NCBI GenBank assembly: GCA_034211175.1
Contig: JAXHUH010000134.1
Span: forward strand, 1 to 16,782
Reading direction: 5' to 3'
DNA from: JAXHUH01 sp034211175
Lineage (GTDB): Bacteria > Actinomycetota > Acidimicrobiia > Acidimicrobiales > CAIXPF01
DNA length: 16,782 bases
In this document: positions 1-7,225 of the stretch, piece after piece
How the letters are laid out: each line of letters starts with the position of its first letter
Numbering within the stretch: the stretch's first letter is position 1
Translations under genes and position numbers: made by a program
Notes under the pieces: model-generated
What the model was told of the DNA's origin: nothing
The model's database searches: none
What the model saw: the letters and a program-made list of their open reading frames with translations, nothing else

Positions 1-1100
1 TCGGCGGGTTCGCCATCAAGGCAGCACTCGAGCGGGCGGGAGTCGCGCCCGACCAGGTCGACTACGTGCTCATGGGGCAGGTGCTCCAGGCCGGCGCCGG
101 CCAGATCACCGCGCGCCAGGCCGCGGTCAACGCCGGCATCCCCATGACGGTGCCGGCCACCACGATCAACAAGGTCTGCCTGTCGGGCCTCAACAGCATC
201 TACCTCGCCGACCAGATGGTGGCGGCGGGTGACGCGGACATCGTCGTCGCCGGCGGCATGGAGTCGATGACGAAGGCCCCCTACCTGCTGCCCGGCGCCC
301 GCGCCGGCCTGCGCGCCGGGGACTCCACCGTCGTCGACTCGATGATGTACGACGGCCTGTTCTGCGCCTTCGACCAGTGCGCGATGGGTGCCGGCACCGA
401 GAAGTACGCCGCCTCCGCCGGCCTCGAGCGGGGCCCCCAGGACGCGTTCTCGGCGCTCAGCCACGAGCGCGCCGCGGCCGCCATCAAGGACGGGGTCTTC
501 GCCGAGGAGATCGTCCCGGTCGAGGTCCCCCAGCGCAAGGGCGACCCCGTCCTGGTCGAGACCGACGAGGGCGTGCGGCCCGGCACCGACGCCGAGTCCC
601 TCGCCAAGCTGCGGCCGGCGTTCGACAAGGCCGGCAACATCACCGCCGGCAACGCCAGCCAGATCTCCGACGGCGCCTCGGCCGTCATCGTCATGTCGCA
701 GGCCAAGGCCGCCGAGCTCGGCATCTCGCCGCTCGGCGAGGTCGTCGGCTACGGCCAGGTCGCCGGGCCGGACCCGTCGCTGCTGACCCAGCCGTCGCGG
801 GCGATCATGACCGCCGCCGAGCGGGCCGGCGTCGCCGTCGGCGACATCGACCTGTACGAGATCAACGAGGCGTTCGCCGCGGTCGCGCTGGCATCGATGG
901 CCGACCTGAACATCAGCGAGGACGTCGTCAACGTGCACGGCGGCGCCATCGCCCTCGGCCACCCGGTCGGCTGCTCGGGCAACCGCCTGGCCCTCACGCT
1001 CATGCTCGAGCTCCAGCGCCGCGGCGGCGGGCTCGGTGCCGCCGCCCTGTGCGGCGGCGGCGGCCAGGGCGACGCCCTGCTCGTGCGCGTCGCCGGCTGA
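1..1100 (+). CDS. Acetyl-CoA C-acetyltransferase (thiolase), 5' end outside window
   Basis: Type II thiolase, which condenses or cleaves acetoacetyl-CoA/3-ketoacyl-CoA in the cytoplasm (fatty-acid or short-chain acyl-CoA metabolism). The gene enters the window in frame from base 3; the ATG/GTG codons near 66-74 are internal, because the translation upstream of them (GGFAIKAALERAGV) is already thiolase sequence. Visible signatures in order are the nucleophile Cys in NKVCLSG (codon 177-179), the EINEAFAAV motif, the GGAIALGHPVGCSG motif carrying the catalytic His (codon 960-962), and the C-terminal CGGGGQG motif carrying the second catalytic Cys (codon 1050-1052). All catalytic residues are intact, unlike the thiolase-like protein at 8496-9788. 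About 365 residues are present; the family is usually about 390-400, so only some 25-35 N-terminal residues are missing. It is followed by a strong hairpin terminator. Whether it is a PhaA/AtoB biosynthetic enzyme or a FadA-like enzyme cannot be told from this piece. Confidence 0.95.
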   Translation, partial: GGFAIKAALERAGVAPDQVDYVLMGQVLQAGAGQITARQAAVNAGIPMTVPATTINKVCLSGLNSIYLADQMVAAGDADIVVAGGMESMTKAPYLLPGARAGLRAGDSTVVDSMMYDGLFCAFDQCAMGAGTEKYAASAGLERGPQDAFSALSHERAAAAIKDGVFAEEIVPVEVPQRKGDPVLVETDEGVRPGTDAESLAKLRPAFDKAGNITAGNASQISDGASAVIVMSQAKAAELGISPLGEVVGYGQVAGPDPSLLTQPSRAIMTAAERAGVAVGDIDLYEINEAFAAVALASMADLNISEDVVNVHGGAIALGHPVGCSGNRLALTLMLELQRRGGGLGAAALCGGGGQGDALLVRVAG

Positions 1101-1120
1101 CGCCACGACCCACCCGTTCC

Positions 1121-1156
1121 ACGGTGCCCCCGGTGCGCATGCGCCGGGGGCACCGT
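1121..1156 (+). terminator. Hairpin terminator after the thiolase gene
   Basis: A perfect 13-bp stem (ACGGTGCCCCCGG at 1121-1133 and its complement at 1144-1156) closes a 10-nt loop, 20 nt after the thiolase stop codon. There is no T-tract, as is usual for GC-rich actinobacterial terminators. Confidence 0.8.
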
Positions 1157-1440
1157 CGCGTCCGGTGCCGTAACGCCGGCGCAACGAATGGCGGGTTCGG
1201 CGCCCCCATGCGGGAGACGACACGAACATCCTGGTCCAGGCGGTACAGCCATGCCCGGGGTGATCAGCGTTCAGAAGGTGCCCGCAAGGGGTTGTGTCAG
1301 AGCCGAGAAGTTCGTAACGTGAACGCAACAACGACGGAGCGATCCGGAGTTGCCAACGGAGCGTCGTCTCCGGAGGGTTGGTCAACCGCCCGCGTCCAAC
1401 CCGCCGGGGGCGACCTTCGTCGTTTTGCGGTGAGGGCTGC
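1157..1440. other. Gene-free stretch with an orphan forward promoter
   Basis: No convincing coding region lies between the thiolase terminator and the recR stop. The stretch holds a good forward promoter candidate (TTGTGT at 1292-1297, 17-nt spacer, TAACGT at 1315-1320) and a weak stem-loop (GGGTTGG at 1375-1381 with CCAACCC at 1396-1402). Read on the minus strand, that stem-loop could end the recR transcript. The next plus-strand gene is kilobases away, so the promoter, if real, would drive a short RNA or transcription antisense to recR. I recognised no riboswitch or known RNA family here. Confidence 0.4.
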
Positions 1441-2043
1441 TCAGCGCACGTCGCGTCGCCCCTCGAGCGCCCGCCCCAGCGTCAGCTCGTCCGCGTACTC
1501 GAGATCACCACCGACCGGCAGACCGCTGGCGATCCTCGTCACCCGCACCTCGAGCGGCTTGAGCAGCTTCACCAGGTACATGGCCGTGGCCTCGCCCTCG
1601 ATGTTCGGGTTCGTGCAGAGGATCACCTCGCCGATGTCCTCCTCGCCCAGCCGGGTCAGCAGCTCCCGCACCTTCAGCTGGTCCGGCCCGACACCCTCGA
1701 GGTGGTTGATGGCGCCGCCGAGCACGTGGTAGCGGCCCCGGTACTCCCCCGTCCGCTCCACCGCGACCAGGTCGCGGGGCTCCTCGACCACACACAGCAC
1801 GCCGTCGTCACGCCGGGGATCGACGCAGATCCCGCACTCGGTGCCCTCGGCGATGTTGAAGCACCGCTCGCACACCGTCACCTTCGCCTTGGCGTCGGTG
1901 ATGGCATCGGCGAGGCGGCGCGCGTCGAGCTCGTCCACCTTCAACAGGTGGAACGCGATGCGCTGCGCGGACTTCGGGCCGATCCCCGGGAGACGCCCCA
2001 GCTCGTCGATCAGGTCCTGGACGGGCCGGGCGTACGCGCTCAC
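1441..2043 (-). CDS. recR: Recombination protein RecR
   Basis: RecR works with RecO (and RecF) to load RecA at single-strand gaps during recombinational repair. The 200 residues match the usual family length and order: an N-terminal helix-hairpin-helix (LGRLPGIGPKSAQRIAFHLL, about 14-34), a four-Cys zinc finger (C58 and C61, then C70 and C73 in CERCFN...CGIC), and a Toprim domain from about 81 to 175 with the acidic EE pair (E87/E88) and the YHVLGGAINHLEGVGP segment. Translation starts at a GTG. The ybaB stop overlaps this start as GTGA (2040-2043), so the two genes are translationally coupled in one operon. The ybaB-recR pairing is among the most conserved in bacteria. Confidence 0.97.
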   Translation of the reverse strand: MSAYARPVQDLIDELGRLPGIGPKSAQRIAFHLLKVDELDARRLADAITDAKAKVTVCERCFNIAEGTECGICVDPRRDDGVLCVVEEPRDLVAVERTGEYRGRYHVLGGAINHLEGVGPDQLKVRELLTRLGEEDIGEVILCTNPNIEGEATAMYLVKLLKPLEVRVTRIASGLPVGGDLEYADELTLGRALEGRRDVR

Positions 2044-2414
2044 CCGCCGAGACCGCCCCCGCCCAGCATCTTGCCGAGCCCGCCGAGGTCCATCGAGCCG
2101 AGGTCCATCCCGCCCGCCGCCTGCTCCTGGAGCCCGCGCACCTTCGCCAGCGCGTCCTCGAGCGCCGCGACGACGAGGTCCTCGAGCATCTCGACGTCGT
2201 CCGGGTCGACCGCATCGGGCCGGATCGCCACGTTGCGGGCCTCCAGCCCACCGGTCAGCGTGACCTCGACCGCGCCCCCACCGGCGCTGCCCGTCACCTC
2301 GGTGGCGGCCGCCTCGGCCTGGGCCTCGGCCATCTGCTGCTGCATCTGCTGCGCGGTGTTCAGCAACGACCCGAAGTCGAAGCCTCCCGGACCGGGCTGC
2401 TGCTCATCGGTCAT
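2040..2414 (-). CDS. YbaB/EbfC family nucleoid-associated protein
   Basis: A small DNA-binding protein of the YbaB/EbfC family, whose members form a tweezer-like homodimer and coat the nucleoid. It has 124 residues. The core is recognisable: a Gln/Met-rich first helix (LLNTAQQMQQQMAEAQAEAA, about 17-36), a central sheet (TEVTGSAGGGAVEVTLTGG), and DDVEMLEDLVVAALEDALAKV in the second helical part. The N-terminus and the C-terminal tail are Gly-rich (repeated GGLG/GMDLG), as in actinobacterial members. The ATG at 2414 has a good GGAGG ribosome site about 8 nt upstream. It overlaps recR downstream by GTGA and lies 133 nt after dnaX. Confidence 0.93.
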   Translation of the reverse strand: MTDEQQPGPGGFDFGSLLNTAQQMQQQMAEAQAEAAATEVTGSAGGGAVEVTLTGGLEARNVAIRPDAVDPDDVEMLEDLVVAALEDALAKVRGLQEQAAGGMDLGSMDLGGLGKMLGGGGLGG

Positions 2415-2547
2415 GTCGGAACCTCCGTCCGAAGACGCTCACCGACCCGCATCCGGATCGGGCCACGAACCTGTCCAGCCGGCACCACCGCCGAGACGGC
2501 GCGGCGACCGACTGATCTTCCCACCCCGGGCCGACGTCCGGGGGACG

Positions 2548-4701
2548 TCAGCCCTCCTCCTCGACGAGCTGCGCGCCGGGGAAGCCGGCCAGCAGCCGAT
2601 CGATCGCCGAGCTCGACACATCGGTGGCGTCCTCCAGCTCGGCGATGTCGCCGACGTCCTCGTAGCCGCCGTCGGCCGGCTCCTCGGCCGCCGACGGCTC
2701 GGGTTGCCATCCCGGATCGTCCTCCCGGGGCGGCGGGGCCTCGTCGACGACGAGCGCCAGCGGGACCCGTCGCCCGAAGTGGGAGCCGAGAGCGGCCTCG
2801 ACCTCCGAGCGCAGCTCCTCGCAGCGCCCCTTGTGCACCTCGTTGGGCAGCGCGTAGCGCGCCGCCCGCTCGTCGACCCCGACGAAGCGACCCTGGGCGA
2901 AACGTGCCTTCGCCTTCTTCGCCAGGCCCTCCAGCACCGCCGGCCAGGCGCCGACCAGCTCGTCGAGCCCCGGGATCCCCGACGCGTCGGACGGCGCCGA
3001 GCCGGCGCCGGCCGCCGAGCGCGGCTCCGATGCGGGGGCCGTCCCGGCCGCGGGCGCGGTGTCGGCCGAGGGTGCACCCCCCGCCGGCGTCGCCTCCTCG
3101 ACCGGGGGATCCCCACGCCCGTCCGTCGATGGACCGGCGGCGGGGCGGCGCTCCGGCGGCCGCGACGGCGACGCGTCCTGCTGCGGCGGACCGGCCTGGC
3201 CGCGACCGGCGCGCGGCGCCCGTTCCTGCGGTGCCGCCGCACCCGCCTGACGTCGCTTCTCCTCCAGACGACGCCGGGCCGCGGCGGCGGGGCCCTCCTT
3301 CACCGGGGACGCCGCGGGAGCGGACGCGGCGGGAGACGCCGCCGGTCGGTCCGGCTCGGCCGGTGCCCGCTCGGGCGGAGCCTGGCGCTCCGGTCGCGAC
3401 GGCGGACGCGTCGCCGGTTCATCCGCCGGCGGGCCCGACCGCGGCGATGCGTCCTCCGGGGGCGGGCCCGCGTCGCCATCGCCGTCCGCCGACGGGGCCG
3501 CCGCCGCGGGCGCGGGAGTGGACGGCGACGCGGTGCTCGACGCCGGGGACGTCGACCCGGCGTCGGCTCCGCCACCGGCCTGCGGCGGGAGCGGCGCTCC
3601 CGCCGACAGCGCCTGCTCGAGCCGTTCGATCCGCTCGAGGAGCGCCGCGGTGTCGGTGCTCAGCTCCGTGCGGGTCAGGCGGACCACGGCCACCTCGAGC
3701 GAGATGCGCGGGTCCGGGGCCTGACGCATGTCCAACAGCGCCTCACCCACGACCTCCAACGCCCGGGTGATCCCCGCCGCGCCGAGACCCGACGCCACCG
3801 CGGCGGCCCGCTCCCGCTCGACCGCCGGCAGGTGGTCCATCGCCGTGCCCATCGACGCCAGGAAGGCGTCCCGCAGCCGGCCGAGGAGCGCGTCGGCCAG
3901 CACCCGGGGCTCGCTGCCCGAGCCCACCGCGGTCGCCACCGCCGCCAGCGCCGCACCCGTGTCGCGGGCCACCAGCGCGTCGAGCAGGTCGTCGACCGGC
4001 TCGTCGCCCGCGGGGACACCGCCGACCGAGGCGACCTGCTCGAGAGCCGACAACGTGTCGCGGGCCGAGCCACCGCCCCTGCGCAGCGCCCACGCCACCC
4101 CGTCATCGCCGACGTCGAGCTGCGCGTCGTCGATCACCCAGCGGATGTGGGCCTCGAGATCGGCCGCGTCGATCAGCCCGAAGTACTGGCGCTGCGTGCG
4201 ACTGCGGACCGTCGGGATGACCTTCTGCGGATCGGTCGTCGCCAACACGAAGGTCACGTGGTCCGGCGGCTCCTCGAGGCCCTTCAGCAGGGCGTTCGAC
4301 GCCGCCTGCGACAGCATGTGGACCTCGTCGAGGATGTACACCTTCGTGCGGCCCGGCGTACCCAGCGCCGCCTTCGACAGCAGGTCCCGGACGTCGTCCA
4401 CGCCGTTGTTCGACGCCGCGTCCAGCTCGTGGAGATCGAACGACGTGCCCGCCTCGATCGCCACGCACGCCTCGCAGACCCCGCACGGATCGCCGTCCTG
4501 GAGATCGGTGCAGTTCAGCGCCTTCGCCAGGATGCGGGCGATCGACGTCTTGCCCGTCCCCCGCGGCCCGCTGAACAGGTACGCGTGGCTCGTACGCTCC
4601 TCGCGAACGGCGTTGCGCAGGGCGGCGACCACGTCCTTCTGGCCGACGACCTCACTGAACCGCTGGGGGCGGTAACGGCGGTAGAGCGACTGGTAGGCCA
4701 T
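2548..4701 (-). CDS. dnaX: DNA polymerase III subunit gamma/tau
   Basis: Clamp-loader ATPase subunit that loads the beta sliding clamp and tethers the replicative polymerase. It has 717 residues. The AAA+ core is intact: MAYQSLYRRYRP start, Walker A GPRGTGKTS (45-53), four zinc-binding Cys (C64, C73, C76, C79), Walker B VYILDEVHML (121-130), the sensor-1 ATTD (154-157), and RSRTQ (166-170) in place of the common RSRCQ arginine-finger motif. Residues about 370-585 form a long Pro/Ala/Glu-rich, probably disordered linker. The last ~130 residues (PGLDELVGAWPAVLEGLAKK onward) are the tau-type C-terminal domain. I see no A-AAA-AAG slippery site, so a frameshifted gamma form is not evident. The ATG has no Shine-Dalgarno sequence but sits 7 nt behind a TACAGT box, suggesting a leaderless transcript. 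First gene of dnaX-ybaB-recR. Confidence 0.97.
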   Translation of the reverse strand: MAYQSLYRRYRPQRFSEVVGQKDVVAALRNAVREERTSHAYLFSGPRGTGKTSIARILAKALNCTDLQDGDPCGVCEACVAIEAGTSFDLHELDAASNNGVDDVRDLLSKAALGTPGRTKVYILDEVHMLSQAASNALLKGLEEPPDHVTFVLATTDPQKVIPTVRSRTQRQYFGLIDAADLEAHIRWVIDDAQLDVGDDGVAWALRRGGGSARDTLSALEQVASVGGVPAGDEPVDDLLDALVARDTGAALAAVATAVGSGSEPRVLADALLGRLRDAFLASMGTAMDHLPAVERERAAAVASGLGAAGITRALEVVGEALLDMRQAPDPRISLEVAVVRLTRTELSTDTAALLERIERLEQALSAGAPLPPQAGGGADAGSTSPASSTASPSTPAPAAAAPSADGDGDAGPPPEDASPRSGPPADEPATRPPSRPERQAPPERAPAEPDRPAASPAASAPAASPVKEGPAAAARRRLEEKRRQAGAAAPQERAPRAGRGQAGPPQQDASPSRPPERRPAAGPSTDGRGDPPVEEATPAGGAPSADTAPAAGTAPASEPRSAAGAGSAPSDASGIPGLDELVGAWPAVLEGLAKKAKARFAQGRFVGVDERAARYALPNEVHKGRCEELRSEVEAALGSHFGRRVPLALVVDEAPPPREDDPGWQPEPSAAEEPADGGYEDVGDIAELEDATDVSSSAIDRLLAGFPGAQLVEEEG

Positions 4702-4708
4702 CGGCCCG

Positions 4709-4714
4709 ACTGTA
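4709..4714 (-). promoter_or_regulatory. Candidate -10 box for a leaderless dnaX transcript
   Basis: On the minus strand TACAGT is followed by 7 nt (CGGGCCG) and then the dnaX ATG. This places the transcription start at or one base before the start codon. No Shine-Dalgarno sequence is present. The -35 region is unremarkable. Confidence 0.4.
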
Positions 4715-4791
4715 CCGGTGGCGGCCGGAGCGCTCAGCCCGGCGGAGCAGGCCCGAACAGGTGGCCCGCCGGCCCCTCCCGGGACGCGAAC

Positions 4792-4929
4792 GAGCCAGCC
4801 TTCGAAAGTGACGGCCAGGCTACCTGCGGCGCATCGCAGGCTCCGCTGAGAGCTGCTGCCTCCCGGCCCTGACTCGGTTCACGGGCTGCGATCGCACAGG
4901 ACCCAGCCGCCACATTCCAAGACTGGCTC
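4792..4929 (-). ncRNA. ffs: Signal recognition particle RNA (4.5S, small bacterial type)
   Basis: This RNA scaffolds Ffh and targets nascent membrane proteins. On the minus strand the conserved helix-8 core reads GUCAGGGCC-GGGA-GGCAGCAGCU (genomic 4850-4872), with a GGGA (GNRA) tetraloop at 4861-4864 and the symmetric/asymmetric loop signature of Ffh-binding RNAs. Flanking arms can pair: the CCUGUG/CGAUCGCAG side (about 4885-4902) faces CCUGCGAUGCG/CGCAGG (about 4823-4842). The outermost arms GAGCCAGUCUU (4919-4929) and AAGGCUGGCUC (4792-4802) form an 11-bp terminal helix with one G-U wobble. The ~138-nt extent is set by that helix and by a matching promoter; the mature RNA may be shorter (about 4812-4912). 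The location upstream of dnaX and beside tRNA-Ser is typical for actinobacteria. Confidence 0.87.
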
Positions 4930-4935
4930 CCGAAC

Positions 4936-4941
4936 AGACTA
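4936..4941 (-). promoter_or_regulatory. Candidate -10 box for the SRP RNA gene
   Basis: TAGTCT on the minus strand, with 6 nt before G4929. That G is exactly the first base of the terminal helix of the predicted SRP RNA, so promoter spacing and RNA 5' end agree. The -35 (about TGCCGA with a 17-nt spacer) is weak. Confidence 0.5.
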
Positions 4942-4987
4942 GCCTGTTGCGTCGGCAGTCGGCATCGCGCACGATGGCGACTCCCTT

Positions 4988-5072
4988 GGAGCGGTGCGAG
5001 AGCGGCCGAATCGGCACGCTTGGAAAGCGTGTGTGGCGCAAGTCACCGTGGGTTCGAATCCCACCCGCTCCG
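4988..5072 (+). tRNA. tRNA-Ser (anticodon GGA)
   Basis: A class II tRNA of 85 nt. The acceptor stem GGAGCGG (4988-4994) pairs with CCGCTCC (5065-5071), followed by discriminator G. The anticodon stem CACGC/GCGTG closes the loop TTGGAAA, giving anticodon GGA for UCC/UCU serine codons. A long variable arm (TGTGGCGCAAGTCACC) precedes the T-arm GTGGG-TTCGAAT-CCCAC. No CCA is encoded. It is divergent from the SRP RNA gene. A tandem repeat cluster begins about 15 nt downstream. Confidence 0.96.
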
Positions 5073-5087
5073 CGGCGCATTCCTTTG

Positions 5088-5432
5088 GTCGCCTCGGCCA
5101 GGGGCGGCTCCCCGGGGGCCCGCAATTGCCGTCCCTCCGGGGGCCGTTCAGGCGCCACGGAGGCTCGCCTCCGGGGTACACCGTCGAGCGGCGCGGCGGA
5201 CTTCCGGGGCGCGGTGTTGTGGACGCCTCGGCCGGGGGCCTCGGCTCCCCGAGGCCCGGGCTCTCCATCCGCTCCGCTCGAGCCGTTCAGGCGCCAGGGA
5301 GGCTTCGCCTCCGTCGTACGCCGTCGAGCGGCGCGGCGGGGTTTCGAGGCGCCCTTTCTGGTCGCCTCGGCCAGGGGGCCGGCTTCCTCCTCGGTCCCGG
5401 GCTTGTCGTCCGTCCCCCCGGGGGGCGTTGCG
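5088..5432. repeat. Imperfect tandem repeat, ~2.5 units of 134-140 bp
   Basis: Three starts of the same unit are visible at 5088, 5222 and 5361, each opening with GNCGCCTCGGCC-NGGGG. Units 1 and 2 also share GCCGTTCAGGCGCCA (5143-5157 and 5282-5296), then a short hairpin (CGGAGG-CTCG-CCTCCG at 5158-5173; GGAGG-CTTCG-CCTCC at 5298-5312), then CCGTCGAGCGGCGCGGCGG (5181-5199 and 5321-5339). Unit 3 is partial and runs, with a CCCCCC-GGGGGG palindrome at 5414-5425, up to the stop codon of the lipoprotein gene. The stretch is open in several frames only because of its GC content. I see no gene in it. It fills the whole gap between tRNA-Ser and the next gene. Confidence 0.75.
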
Positions 5433-6929
5433 TCAGGGGGCGTAGGGGGCGCAGGCGGTGGCGCGGGTGGTGTCGTCGTCTAGCTCGACGGTGCGTTGGG
5501 TGGGGGCGCGGAGGCGCCAGGTGTCGAACATGTCGTGCATCACCTCCGGCGTCGAGAGGTCCTCGTTGCTGACCTCGTAGGTGGTGACGCCGATGCTGAT
5601 GCAGCTCTCGGCGTCGTCGCCGGTGAGGACGTACGAGCCACCGGCCCAGAAGAAGGCCGCCATCCAGTACGCCGTCCAGTCCTGCGAGTCGTCGTCGAGG
5701 CCGACCGGGGCTGTCGCGGCGAGCACGTCGTAGGCACCGAACGTGCCACTGCGGATGACCTCACCCGGCGGAGGTTCGACCTCGACGTCCGCCGCCTCGT
5801 CGATCGGAGCGACGTCCTCCTCGTCCCCGGTCTCGGCGACCATCACGTTCGCGGGCAGACCCTCGTCGAACAGCGTCCACGCCCCCGACAGGCCGCCGTT
5901 GTGACGAACGATGTCCTGGCCCCGGATCGGCGGCAGGAACGTCTCCCACACGAGCGGGACCGGCAGGTCGTGCTCGACAGCGAACGGTTGGCGACCATCG
6001 GCGGGGTCGACGGCGGCCGTCCGGGGATCGTCGACCATGGAGGCGGCGTCGGGGCTGACGCCGGTGCGGTCCTCCCAGGCGAACCGCATGTTGTGAGCGA
6101 ACCCGCCGACGATCGCACGGACGAGGTGGTTGACCTCGTCGAGACCACCACCGGGTACGGCGCCGGGCCCGAGGACCAGGTCGGGGTCGGCGTCGAGCGC
6201 GTCGACGTCGATCTGCTGGTCGACGAGCGCCACGGCCAGCTCGGAGGCGAGATCCGCTCGGAGCAGGTCGAGATCGTGCGCCTCGACGTGCACGAGCACC
6301 ACCTGATCGCTCCGCGAGTACGACGCCTCCCAGCTCGTCCCCACGACCGGGCCCGCTTCGCGGACCCGAGCGACGAGCTCCTCGGCTCCGAGCTCGCTGC
6401 CCGCCATCACCTGGTAGTAGCGGGCGGCAACGTCGACGTGCTCCTCCGCCGCAGCCAACTGCCGGTCGAGCAGCGCCGTCGAGGCATCCACGTACTCCTC
6501 GTCACCGAGCCCGACGAGGACGGGCGGATCGTCGAAGTCGCGCCCGGTCTCCGCCTCGACGAAGCGCACGACGTCGATGATCTCCCCCTCCGACAGCGGG
6601 AGCTCACCCTCGACGGCGTAGACGGGCTCACCGGTCTCGTCGGCGACCACGTCCACATCGTCGCCGGACACGATCGAGGGGGCCGGCTCACCGTCCGTGG
6701 AGCCCGGGCCATCACCGGTGGTGTCCGGCCCGGCGGACGACCCGGGCACGCTCGTCGCGTCACCACCGGCGGGGCCGGCTGCGGTGTCGTCGCCGTTCGA
6801 GCACGCACTGGCGAGGAGCCCGACCGCAGCGACCACCGCGACTGCGGACGCGGCCGCCCCGGTCGGGCGCCGCGCCGGGCGGCGGGTGCGGCGCACCATT
6901 GTCGTGTGGGGCTTCGTCTCGCGGGGCAT
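5433..6929 (-). CDS. Lipoprotein resembling an inactive zinc-metallopeptidase-like protein
   Basis: Exported lipoprotein, 498 residues from the preferred ATG at 6929, which has GGAG 11 nt upstream; an in-frame ATG at 6899 and a GTG at 7076 are alternatives. The signal peptide has an Arg-rich n-region (MVRRTRRPARRP), a hydrophobic Ala/Val core, and a lipobox LLASAC with lipidated Cys at residue 43. A Gly/Asp/Ser/Thr-rich linker follows to about 95. The folded part resembles a group of actinobacterial secreted proteins that normally carry HELTHALQDQHFDL. Here the aligned stretch reads LLRADLASELAVALVDQQIDVD, so HExxH is replaced by SExxV (residues 229-233) while E, L, ALxDQ and D are kept. It therefore probably cannot bind zinc in the usual way. 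The C-terminal third (WTAYWMAAFFWAGGSYVLTGDD) is rich in aromatic residues, with single Cys residues that could form a disulfide. The function is unknown; the family link is from remembered motif patterns. Confidence 0.85.
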   Translation of the reverse strand: MPRETKPHTTMVRRTRRPARRPTGAAASAVAVVAAVGLLASACSNGDDTAAGPAGGDATSVPGSSAGPDTTGDGPGSTDGEPAPSIVSGDDVDVVADETGEPVYAVEGELPLSEGEIIDVVRFVEAETGRDFDDPPVLVGLGDEEYVDASTALLDRQLAAAEEHVDVAARYYQVMAGSELGAEELVARVREAGPVVGTSWEASYSRSDQVVLVHVEAHDLDLLRADLASELAVALVDQQIDVDALDADPDLVLGPGAVPGGGLDEVNHLVRAIVGGFAHNMRFAWEDRTGVSPDAASMVDDPRTAAVDPADGRQPFAVEHDLPVPLVWETFLPPIRGQDIVRHNGGLSGAWTLFDEGLPANVMVAETGDEEDVAPIDEAADVEVEPPPGEVIRSGTFGAYDVLAATAPVGLDDDSQDWTAYWMAAFFWAGGSYVLTGDDAESCISIGVTTYEVSNEDLSTPEVMHDMFDTWRLRAPTQRTVELDDDTTRATACAPYAP

Positions 6930-7197
6930 GGTCGCCACGTCTCCGGGGGTCGACGGCTCGCACGCCACGCGGCCCACCTCGCCGTCCGCGTGTCGTGCGT
7001 CGTTCGCCAAGGAGACGCCGGACCGCGACGAAACGTGCACCGATCTTCGAAACCAGCAGTCAGAGTTCCGTCGCACCCGCCTCCAACCCGCGGAGACCGG
7101 GGCCAGACCACGGCTCGTGCGCCGCCGGCACGGGTGGTCAGGCGCGGGCCAACGCGGTCACTCGGCTGGGTTCGCCGGTGCACGTGAAGCGCCGGAA

Positions 7198-7223
7198 CCG
7201 CCGCGCTGCGGGCCTGGCGGCGG
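7198..7223 (-). terminator. Possible hairpin terminator of the small gene at 7226-7501
   Basis: CCGCCGC (7198-7204) pairs with GCGGCGG (7217-7223) around a 12-nt loop, directly after the TAG stop of the minus-strand gene. AGCG at 7188-7191 can add pairs with CGCT at 7224-7227. No T-tract. Confidence 0.4.
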
Positions 7224-7225
7224 CG

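Noticed and set aside
2533..2549. GACGTC-CGGGG-GACGTC hairpin at the dnaX stop as a terminator
   Set aside because: Only 6 bp, overlapping the stop codon, and the ybaB-recR genes follow 133 nt later in the same direction. Too weak to call.
2905..2930. Programmed frameshift site in dnaX
   Set aside because: The Lys-rich codons here read GCGAAGAAGGCGAAG, without the A-AAA-AAG heptamer needed for slippage.
1378..4872. A 1164-residue plus-strand open frame across recR, ybaB and dnaX
   Set aside because: It is antisense to three clearly identified conserved genes and its Arg/Pro/Gly-rich composition is that of a GC-driven shadow frame. It lacks any domain I recognise.
4988..5432. tRNA-Ser as an attachment site of an integrated element
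   Set aside because: I found no second copy of the tRNA 3' end, no integrase and no phage gene in the window. The neighbouring repeats alone do not show integration.
4947..5572. Several plus-strand frames running from tRNA-Ser through the repeats
   Set aside because: They start inside the tRNA region and translate the tandem repeats in three frames at once, with no conserved protein character.
5496..7187. A 563-residue plus-strand open frame opposite the lipoprotein gene
   Set aside because: It mirrors the third-position GC bias of the minus-strand gene. The minus-strand frame has a signal peptide, lipobox and folded domain, while this one has His/Arg/Asp-rich shadow composition.
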